From Serilophus lunatus (lineage: Eukaryota > Chordata > Aves > Passeriformes > Eurylaimidae), in the NCBI GenBank assembly GCA_013399895.1, contig VXBA01003435.1:2004392-2068391 (forward strand): 64,000 nucleotides of DNA. The letters are read 5' to 3'. Each line of letters opens with the position of its first letter. Within the stretch, counting starts at the first letter, position 1. Below are positions 13,080-22,320 of the stretch, one piece after another. Position numbers and translations under genes: made by a program. A model generated the notes under the pieces. It saw nothing but the letters and a program-made list of their open reading frames with translations, made no database searches and was not told the origin of the DNA.

Positions 13080-14919
13080 ACTTTTAGCGCCTAGAGCAGA
13101 AGGGATGTTAAAGCAGCTCTTGGAATCGCATAGATAGTTGTGGTAGGTTGAGTTCTCCGTTTGAAAAGGAACACCCTTGAAAGAGTCCTTGCCATTCAAT
13201 CCTCCCTTTTTCACAGTCACAACCTCTGGTTTATGTAATATTTAATTTACTCACTGACTTTGTAAAAGAGCTGTCTTGAAAACTTAGATCAAAGTTAATA
13301 CCTAATTAAAAAATTCAGAAGTGTTGGCCTTTTATTCTGTGTTCCATAACCCTTTGGATCCTCTGATTCCACAATGTAGTAAAAATAGAATTTCAGGAGT
13401 CAACATTAACAACAGAAGATCGTTATTCTCTTCCATTTTGTATATTAATCTCTTAACGAAAGATTCAATGCTGGTTTTGCAGCATTGTTTTTGTCCCCAA
13501 AGATGTCGTCTACTTTTTCTTCCCTTATTATTTAGTCTTGTAATGCTAGTACAATTCTGAAGACAGAACTACTGAAGAAAGCAAATATTAGGTTTTAGAT
13601 AAATTTATTCTCTATTTGGTATGTGTAAATCTAAACTGTCAAGAATAAGTAAATTGTAAACAATCTATGTCCTTGGTAATGGACATAAAATGCTATTTAT
13701 CAGCCTCTGTGGTGCCAAAACGAGGTATAATGCCAAAAAGGCTGTAAATATTGCCATTTGTAGTGCCATTAAAATGGAAATTAAGGAATCAATCATGGTT
13801 TATTTTACAATTCATAATTTAGTTGAAGTTTGTGGTGCTGTTTGATGCTGCAGATTCAGGTTTGACTGTCCAAAGATGATAACACACCATTTTTTTAATC
13901 AAATATTGTTAGGCCATGATGTTGTATGTGGAATTTACAAGGCATATTTTCAAGTGCAGTGAAATGCAGATGTGCCCAAGATAGAAACTAATGTCTTATT
14001 TAGGCATCAAATAGAAGTCCTGGCCATTTGGGATCATTTCTTCTACAGTTTCATCTTCATAACATCTCAAGACTTTGTAGTAATTCATTAAGCAGCTTGA
14101 CAACCGTCTGTTTCATGTGGTAAATTATCTTCCTCATCCTCTCGTCCATACAGTACAAGCATTGCAGTAGTGTTTAAGTATGCTTCCAACTACCAGCCAA
14201 AACCCACCTAAGGAATGTGCCTTACCTGTGGGGGACTTGAATATAGGAATGTTCTGCTGATCCAAGAATATGCGAATGAAATACGTGGCAAACTACAGAA
14301 TTTTAGATCTGAACTTGAAATGGGATTCAATACCTAGTAGGCTTGGTTAAGAATAATGCTTCTCATTTAAGCAAAAACACTTGGGAAAACACATAAGAAA
14401 AGAGAGGTATAATGGTATAACGATATTTCTTTTCCAAATCATCATTTTTCTTATTATTATGAAGTATTTTCATTTACCATCCAGTAGTGCTGATATTTTG
14501 TAAAAATAACAACCACCAGCCCAGTACACTTTTGCTTTCTCAGATTTTCATGTAGATACAATTTAACACTTGCTGCATAATTCCGTGTTATCTCCTACAG
14601 TAATATGATGAAGATATTGAAACAGTTTAAGAGAAGACAAGTTATATTTTTTGCTCTAATTGCTATAAACCCTTCAGTTTCCATAAGTGTGTTTGTGGGA
14701 ACACTCTGGACGTAACTTTCATTTCTGGCTGATTTTTTTGTTTAATGTTTAAACAATGTAAACAATTTTTACTTAACTCATGTATTTATAGAAAGCAATA
14801 AGTTGCCCTCTCAAGCTTCAGTTTCTCAGGCTTACTTAGATTCTTCTCACAAAGTATAGAACCCAGCCCTATATTATTTTTCCTTTTCTCTTGCTGTTTG
14901 ACCACATTTTTCTCTGCAG
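13080..14919. other. Non-coding DNA with a possible conserved non-coding element
   Basis: No exon is recognised. The part at about 13590-13900 is AT-rich but complex. It contains TAAAATGG, TTTATCAGCCTC, GTAAACAATC (forkhead-like) and several TAAT cores, a texture often seen in vertebrate conserved non-coding elements. Conservation cannot be tested here. The rest is anonymous. Confidence 0.4.
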
Positions 14920-15032
14920 GGCCAGGTTGGACAGGGTATTGAGAAACCTGGTCTGGTGGGAGGTATCCATGTCCATGGCAAGGGGGTTGGAACTAGTTAT
15001 TCTTTTAGATCCCTTCCAAGCCAGGCCAATCT
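14920..15032 (+). mobile_element. CR1 LINE 3'-end fragment
   Basis: GGCCAGGTTGGACAGGGTAT, GAGAAACCTGGTCTGGTGGG, CCATGGCAAGGGGGTTGGAA and CCCTTCCAAGCCAGGCCAAT follow the CR1 3' untranslated region in order on the plus strand. This is the variant with GGGGGTTGGAACTAG..AGATCCCTTCCAA. The terminal ATTCTATG repeats are lost or decayed. Severely 5'-truncated and non-coding. Confidence 0.92.
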
Positions 15033-17707
15033 TGAGTTCAAAAACACATAATTCTTCTCTGCTGTTTCTACATGAAGAGTTCCTAACTTAATTTTTTTTT
15101 CTATGAATTCAGAACTGATATTGTTAATTAATTTTACATAATTTCATTAGTTTGTATTTTCTACTTCTTAATCATGTCTTTCTCTGTCTTTAATCATGTC
15201 TTTCTCTGTGTATGATACTTCAACCTTCCCTACCTTGATAGCACTTTCAGTGTTATTCCTGGAATGGATTTCATGAGCATGGACTGCAGTATTTTATAGT
15301 CACTCTTATAAACAACGGTGCCTGATGAACTGCACTGGTTACCTCTTTCCCTCAAATATCAGTCCCTTCATCCCTACCCATTTTCATTTACTGTTTATGC
15401 CAATCTCTTTCCCAGCATGACAGGACCCTGAGTTGGCTCCAGCTTTGAAATCATAGGCAAAACCTTCTTTTCACAAACTGCCCCAAAATTTTGAACTAAA
15501 AAAAACCCAACTTTAATTAGAATATGAATAATTAACTTCCAAAACAGAGAAAATGCAATGTATGTGGGAAGAAGATAACAGTTAAAAAAGTGATATTTTT
15601 CTGGTGACCACTTGGTCCCTGGGGAAAGCTCTTTCCTTTTGTGTTTACCCTCAGTTAGCTCGATGACTTTTGAGTTGCAGCAGATTTCCCAGTCATCTCT
15701 GATTGGAAATTCCTTCTGTCCCCACTAAGCCCTGACTGTCCTCTCTCGTTCTTAGGGAACATTTGAGTTTCTTTGCTTGAGCTCCAGCTTCCAGCCCTGT
15801 CTGCTGTCTCTTTCCTGCCTTGGCCTGTCACTCACAGCAGCCTCTCAAAGCTGCTGACCTTTAGGCATACCTATTTGCCTCCAAGAGAAGGACAAGCCTC
15901 TGCTCTTCCCAGGAGTTGTACCTCACCTACTCACTCTTTTACCAGACTATAACATAAATGAAGAACAAACACTTAAAACAAATCACATACTGTTTAGAAT
16001 TTATTCCTTATGGTTCCTTTATTAATCTCTGCACTTGCAAGCTTAGCTCATATTGACATATTTACAGGACAATAGTAAATATTTACTAAAATACAGATAA
16101 ATGAGATATACTTCATTTAGTTTGGCCAAAGACCAATCCGTCAAGAAGGCGCCTTAGCAAACAGTGTTACATTTCACCTCGGCTGCCTCTGAGTTTCAGT
16201 CATCTCTTCCTTCCAAATCTGTTCTCCAGCTTGCTATGTTAGAGTTTAGACTGAAATTACTCATATCGCTCTCCTAAATATAGATACCTCATTTGCTATC
16301 TTCAATTATGCAGAAGGACTTGCTAAAATACTTACTGTGGTATTTACAAATTCAGTACAAATTTAGAGAAAATTATTTCACTACCTTCCCTATGTTCTGT
16401 AAGGTTTTTCTTGTCTGCCGTTTTGACAATTTCTAGTTTTAAATATGCATTTTCATTATCTGGTTTCATTTTGCATTAGTTTTCTACATCATCAGTCTTG
16501 GAAGCTTTTGGACTACACCAGCATTGTATCCCAGTTTACCTCTTCAATATTGTTGTGTCCCTGTTCTATAATAATTTTTTTATATAGCTGAACAAATTTT
16601 CTCTTTGCTATCTTTCAGGAAGCTGAATTTGACTTACTTTTTTTCAGTCATTGCCATAGGAAACTTTGCCTGATTTGACATCTGGCATACAGATGTCTGT
16701 GCTCTTTTTCTATTATCTTCTTATTCTCAGTATCCTTCTTATTCTCAGACTTATTTTCCCTAAATATTCCAGAGCATCAGATAGCTCTTTGTCCAAGGTT
16801 TTCATTCATTGAGAAGTATAGACTTTAGATCATGTTAGCTCCTTTCATATGAGGAAAGTCCATTTTCAAGGTTTTCTGTGTGACTTCATCTGTCTGATTT
16901 TACCATGAAGTTTCTTCCAACACCTGGTTATTCAAAACAGTCCTAGCTGTTTTATTTTTTGATTTTACTGGAACAGAAATAGTCTATCGTTTCACAATCC
17001 AAGATGGTTTTCTAAAACAAACTTCTGAATTAGCTTATTTCTTGATAAAATCAAGTCTAAACAGAATTCTTTTTCTTATTTGAATGACTATGTAACGAAG
17101 AAACTTGCAACTATCACCCCCAAGAAAATGTTTTCTAAGCTGTTTCTACAAACGTTCTCTATGGAACATTTCTGGGTAATAATTCTCTTTCTGATAACAT
17201 TAAAGATTTCCTACTCATATCCAAAACACACCAAGTGGTTCTCTGCCAAAACTACTGGCATGAGCCCAGGGGAAGCTGTTTTACCATCTTTATTTTATGT
17301 CCTTGTAAAAAAGCTATTGGAGATAATATGTGAAATAATTTTATTTCCACTTCAGAAATTTTGCCTGAGTGGAATTTATCCTTTGTTTTTGGGACACTAT
17401 ATGAAGTTTTTACTAATTCTGGACTCTGCGTCCCTTGGAAAAAAGGTTAATTTTACTTGCATCTTAGGTGTTTCATTTCTGAAATAGGCTGCTACAGGAG
17501 GAGCAGAGAATGCATTCTGCATCTCAGGAATAATGATGGCAGATACCTGTTTTCTCTCACGTTACTGGAGCAACACGTCAACCTGAGGTTTAATGCAGAA
17601 ATGATGTATAACAATACTGAGGGATACCAAATAACACTGAGTTAGGCAAACCTTAAAATTTTAGTAGGTGTTTGCATAAGGAATAGAGACATAAATTTCC
17701 TTTGTGT
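15033..17707. other. Anonymous non-coding DNA with a 22-bp tandem duplication
   Basis: At 15168-15211 a 22-bp unit beginning TTAATCATGTCTTTCTCTGT occurs twice in tandem, nearly perfectly. At 16717-16748 CTTCTTATTCTCAG recurs at an 18-bp spacing. About 15600-15950 is richer in C and T than its surroundings. The longest open frame (17080-17487, 135 codons) is lysine- and phenylalanine-rich, as expected from AT-rich DNA, and has no recognisable domain. No gene is supported. Confidence 0.5.
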
Positions 17708-17767
17708 TTTAATATTAATTAATTATTATTTATTTATTTATTAATATTAATAATTAATATTATTAAA
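17708..17767. repeat. AT-rich low-complexity tract at the CR1 5' junction
   Basis: Sixty bases of almost pure A and T, built from TTAA, TTTA and AATATTAA units, immediately precede the truncated 5' end of the CR1. The tract can fold on itself. It may have been an A/T-rich insertion target, or it may have formed during 5' junction repair. Neither can be settled from sequence alone. Confidence 0.8.
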
Positions 17768-17768
17768 T

Positions 17769-19163
17769 AGGCAAGGGAATATAGTTACTGAGGATGGGGA
17801 AAAGGCAGAGATACTTAATACCTTTTTTGTTTCCATTTTTAATAGTAAAACTGATGGTTTACGGGACAAGTCCTTGCTTAGACTAGTTGATAGGGAACTA
17901 CTTGATAGGGAACAGTGTAGCCCCCCCACGGTCTAGGTGGAAGATGTTAGAGACCTGCTGTCCCACCTGGATCCTCATAAGTCTATGGGACCTGATGGGA
18001 TTCACCCTAGGGTGCTGAGAGAGCTGGTAGATGTGCTTGCTAAGCCTCTTTCCATCATCTTTCAACAGTCTTGGCTTACTGGAGAGGTTCCAGACGATTG
18101 GAAGTTGGCCAATGTGGCACCTATTTATAAGAAGGGCAAGAAGGAGGATCCGGAGAATTATAGACCTGTCAGCCTGACCTCGGTACCAGGGAAAATTATG
18201 GAGCATATCATCTTAAGGGAAATTATGCTGCATCTACAGGAAAATAAGGGGATCAGATGTAGCCAGCATGGATTCAGGAGGGGAAGATCCTGTTTAACCA
18301 ACCTAGTCTCCTTTTATGACCAGGTGACTCATCTGATCGACGAGGGGAAACCTGTGGATGTAGTGNNNNNNNNNNNNNNNNNNNNNNNNNNNNNNNNNNN
18401 NNNNNNNNNNNNNNNNNNNNNNNNNNNNNNNNNNNNNNNNNNNNNNNNNNNNNNNNNNNNNNNNNNNNNNNNNNNNNNNNNNNNNNNNNNNNNNNNNNNN
18501 NNNNNNNNNNNNNNNNNNNNNNNNNNNNNNNNNNNNNNNNNNNNNNNNNNNNNNNNNNNNNNNNNNNNNNNNNNNNNNNNNNNNNNNNNNNNNNNNNNNN
18601 NNNNNNNNNNNNNNNNNNNNNNNNNNNNNNNNNNNNNNNNNNNNNNNNNNNNNNNNNNNNNNNNNNNNNNNNNNNNNNNNNNNNNNNNNNNNNNNNNNNN
18701 NNNNNNNNNNNNNNNNNNNNNNNNNNNNNNNNNNNNNNNNNNNNNNNNNNNNNNNNNNNNNNNNNNNNNNNNNNNNNNNNNNNNNNNNNNNNNNNNNNNN
18801 NNNNNNNNNNNNNNNNNNNNNNNNNNNNNNNNNNNNNNNNNNNNNNNNNNNNNNNNNNNNNNNNNNNNNTTGTTCAGCCTGGAGAAGAGGAGGCTCAGGG
18901 GTGACCTTATTGCTGTCTATAACTACCTGAAAGGAGGCTGTAGGCAGGCGGGGGTCAGTCTCTTCTCTCAGGCTCCCAGTGACAGGACGAGAGGACACAG
19001 TCTTAGGCTGCGTCAGGGGAGGTTTAGATTGGATATCAGGAGGAACTTTTTCACAGTGAGAGTGATCCCCCACTGGAATGGGCTTCCCAGGGAGGTGGTG
19101 GAGTCACTGTCCCTGGATGTGTTTAAGGATAGGTTAGATGATGAACTTAGTGGTATGGTTTAG
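17769..19163 (+). pseudogene. CR1 ORF2 reverse-transcriptase fragment (broken)
   Basis: This is the remnant of the CR1 ORF2 protein, whose intact form combines an endonuclease and a reverse transcriptase for target-primed reverse transcription. Here the endonuclease is missing. Translation from 17769 reads GNIVTEDGEKAEILNTFF, then hits TAG at 17934-17936. After that stop the frame stays open to TAG at 19161-19163. Before the gap I see SMGPDGIHPRVLREL, NYRPVSLTSVPGKIMEHI and QHGFRRGRSCLTNLVSFYDQ, the conserved N-terminal reverse-transcriptase blocks, ending at DEGKPVDVV just ahead of the first catalytic aspartate block. The catalytic aspartates fall in the unknown bases. After the gap come LFSLEKRRLRGDLIAVYNYL and RLDIRRNFFTVRVIPHWNGL, the CR1 C-terminal signature. 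With no 5' half and an internal stop, this copy cannot be autonomous. Confidence 0.93.
18366..18869. other. Assembly gap (504 N)
   Basis: A run of unknown bases inside the CR1 ORF2. Because 504 is a multiple of three and both sides happen to share a frame, a translation reads straight through, but that continuity proves nothing. The true missing length is probably larger. In the old copy at 12 kb, just the part from the 'LHLG' block to the 'LFSLEKR'-equivalent block already spans about 385 bp, and the catalytic reverse-transcriptase blocks must lie upstream of that. Confidence 0.99.
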
Positions 19164-19296
19164 ATGGTTTAAATGGTTTAGATGGTATAGATGTTAGACT
19201 GATGTTGGGTAGGTTGTTAACCTAGGTAAAGGTTGGACTTGATGATCTCCATGGTCTCTTCCAACCTTATTAATTCTGTGTGTAATTCTGTGTGTA

Positions 19297-22258
19297 ATAA
19301 ACTGAGGACAACTCTGTATGTGACTATTTAATGAGTGGGAAGAGCAGAATGCACTTGGAAGTGAGGGGGAGAGCAAACAAATATAAATAACATTGAACTT
19401 TTTGTCACTGATTGCATAGCATTAAACCCTAACAGCGTATTTGTCTCTCATCTAATTAAAAATGAATCAAAACAAAAAACCATTTTCTTAGTCATCCAAA
19501 ACCACTCATTTTACACCTGATTAATTGCCTCTGGAGTGGAGTTTTTGCCATTAATCTTTCTTATGGTGAAGTTATAACAGAAGTTTAATTTGATCTAAGT
19601 TCACAGTACTACCACAGGACTCATCCCCGCCCGTACCCGCTAAAACCCAACCACGCACTGTAATCTCTTATCTTATGGCCTCGTTTGTGCCCATGCATTC
19701 TGGGAGGACCTTATCCAACTGAAATATCATTCACTCAGTAAGTTATGATTAATTCTCAGGTCCGTGATTAAGTGCCTACATGTATACTAGAGCCAGCAAC
19801 TCCCAGCTGGCACCTGGGAAAAGGTGTGGATTAATATGGTTTTGCAAATGACTTTTCAGAAAATAACTGCAGCTCTGCTGTAGTCCTATGCCTAGCTATT
19901 AGGTCCAATCTAATATATTGTGAGAATGTGTAAGTACAGTGCATTCTGAAGGTTACATTTGCCTGTGATTATGCTACTTTAAAGAGAGATTACTTCCCAA
20001 ATTTGTGAGCACACAGATAGTACAAATGCTAAAATGTCTGAGATGCAAGAAGATATTTCTAGGCATTACTTAAAAAAAAAAAAAAAAGGAAACAACTGAA
20101 AAAACAGTCCCACAATTGAAACATTTAGAAAAGACACTCTGGGTTGCTTTTATCTTCATACTCTCTTATGCCATCTTAATGCAGGTTCATAAGCCAAAAC
20201 AATCTGAGGTGTATAACCATCACTTCCTGCAAAAACCCATGTTTTGCAAGAAGTATGCCCTCTGCACCATGAACAAAATCAAGTCAAATATATGGACATG
20301 ACTAGGTAAGACTTTCTTTGACCTTTGTTGCCAAGAAGGAGATTGCAGGCAGAAAATTATTTTCTAGCCCTTTAGAGAGCACTGCACATTTAAGATATAT
20401 TTCTGAAACTGCTATTGGTTGCTACAAGAAGTTGATCTTTTCCTTGAACTCTTCAGGTTTTTTCATATCAGTTTTTCTCTCTGTTACATGCTGGGAAGAA
20501 GAATGTCTCCAGAGACAGAGACAGTTTTCTTTCTTGACTGTTTCTGTTTGGAAAAAGTTTTCCTGTAGCAAAGAAAAGAAGAGATTTAGGAGCCAGTCAT
20601 GGTAACATAAAGAACAGGATAAGTCTAGATCTTATATGATCTATTTTTATTTTTTTTTGTACTGAAATATTTCACACCTAGGATAGTTTGCTGCTTGCCA
20701 TGATTCTGATATCCTGCAGCAAATCTATACTCCACTGGGGGTGTTTGCTCTCCGTTTAAGTACAGGTTCAAATGAAAGCTCTTGCAACATCTAAAGGACG
20801 TCACACCCACTGCTCGGAACTATTGAGGGCACCTACACGCAAGGACTTTCTTCCAATGCATATATGTATGCAAAGTTCTTGTATGAACAGCATTCATAGC
20901 TAATGACTTCTTGCCTATCCTTTACTTTAAATGACCTGGTGAAGCATTTTCTCTTCCTAAGGAGCTCTATGAACTCACTGTCAAGCAGCATAGTTGGCAT
21001 TGACACAGCATGGAGAGCATGCAGGTGTTACCTGGGATTTGTGCAGTAAAGACAGTACAACATGAAACAACTAGAAAATGAACTTTCTCTTCTTGCTCTC
21101 TATATTTCTTTAGGTGAACGCAGCTAGCACAGAGTTTCTTTTGGACTGGGATTTTGAGTTAAGGTATCAGACATTTGATTTATGAAAGAATACTAGTGAC
21201 TGTTATTTTCATGCAAACCTTGGGACAGTGTAGCACACAAATTGAGTGTACATGCCCAGTTTTGGGTGGGATGGCTTCAGTTCTGTGAGAACTGGGGCAG
21301 ACCTGAGCAAGATATTATAGTTTTGAGCCATTTTCAGTTCACTTGGGATGGAAGCAGTTAACTATGTGAAATTTCATTCCCCTTAATACATTGCAAGATT
21401 TTTTGCACACACATAAAACTTGCCTTATTGTTCTGAAATTGCTGGTGCTTGGAATGCAGGGAAGGATGTACCTTTCTGTTATTGCAAAAGAACTAACCGA
21501 CTTTATTAAATGAATCTGAGGCATTTCAGACTTAATTACTATCAAGAATTTACACAGATCAATAAGAAGTCTTATTGTTAAAGCCATCTATTTTTTTCTT
21601 TCTTTTTAACTTGATGAGCAAGCCAGAAGTCTACATTGTCTTATCAGTATCCTGGCTGATCCAGTCACCACTACAATATAACACCTGAGAGTCTATGAGG
21701 ATGTTCCTTGAGCATTTGTCATTTTGAGACTAGTTTCTGTGTGGTGGGGCTGGAGGTTCTCTCTGTCTGACCCTGCGAGCAACGAGGGAATGTGAAAAGA
21801 AATGAGCTAAAGATTTACTGTTGCCTAGCAAGTCAAAACTGCTGTGGAAAATAATGCAGACGGGGTACTTGGAGCTGCCTGATAACTCATATGGATTAAT
21901 GGGGAGACCAAAGCCAATGAATTTAATCTCTTGGTTCATGAGTAGTAAGGAGCTGAGCCAGGACAGCATGCAATGGCAGGCAATGTGGCAACAGAGGGAA
22001 GAAGAGAAAGACTATTAATCTGAAAGCTGGTTTTATTTGTGAAGATAGAGTGAGTTTTGTTTTGGTTTGGTTTTTTACCCAGGATATATGCATTGTGAGT
22101 ATCCAGATTGAGAGGATGGGTTACGCTATTATATCCCCTCTGTCAGATGCAAATGAACAAATTCAGTTTTGATGGGTCAATATAAGTTTATTAGCTATGT
22201 TGCTCTCTTTTCTGTGTAACTCTCTATATGCCTGTGTTTTGGAAGCACTGCCTTTGGT
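19297..22258. other. Anonymous non-coding DNA
   Basis: No gene or repeat family is recognised apart from a 16-base poly-A run at 20072-20087. The part at about 19490-19610 has a homeodomain-site-like texture (GATTAATTGCC, GCCATTAATC) and may be a conserved non-coding element, though this cannot be tested here. Open frames of 60-95 codons at 20116-20605 and 21339-22018 have no recognisable content. Confidence 0.5.
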
Positions 22259-22320
22259 TATGCACACATACACACACACACATGCACGCACGCGCACACA
22301 CACACACACGCACACGTGCG
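22259..22320. repeat. (CA)n microsatellite, fully alternating purine-pyrimidine
   Basis: A CA-rich simple repeat with CG and TG substitutions (for example GCACGCACGCGCACAC). Every one of the 62 bases obeys strict pyrimidine-purine alternation, the arrangement that favours left-handed Z-DNA. The open frames that cross it on both strands are products of the repeat, not genes. Confidence 0.97.

Larger units (their letters stand above)
17768..19296 (+). mobile_element. Long, relatively young CR1 LINE, 5'-truncated, with assembly gap
   Basis: This is the best preserved CR1 in the window. It begins inside ORF2 (the endonuclease half is absent), runs through the reverse-transcriptase region, is interrupted by 504 unknown bases (18366-18869), and resumes with the ORF2 C-terminal segment and the 3' untranslated region. 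The 3' end reads AAAGGTTGGACTTGATGATC, CTCTTCCAACCTTATTAA, and then two copies of the 12-mer TAATTCTGTGTG (19271-19294). A four-copy 9-bp repeat (ATGGTTTAG type) lies at 19155-19190, starting at the ORF2 stop codon. The near-intact frame marks it as younger than the other copies here. Subfamily cannot be named with certainty. Confidence 0.96.

Noticed and set aside
17080..17487. 135-codon plus-strand frame
   Set aside because: Lys/Phe/Leu-rich as expected from AT-rich DNA, no recognisable domain, no visible exon borders or promoter. Likely chance.
18303..19073. Minus-strand frame of 256 codons across the gap
   Set aside because: It is the antisense shadow of the CR1 ORF2 and most of it is unknown bases.
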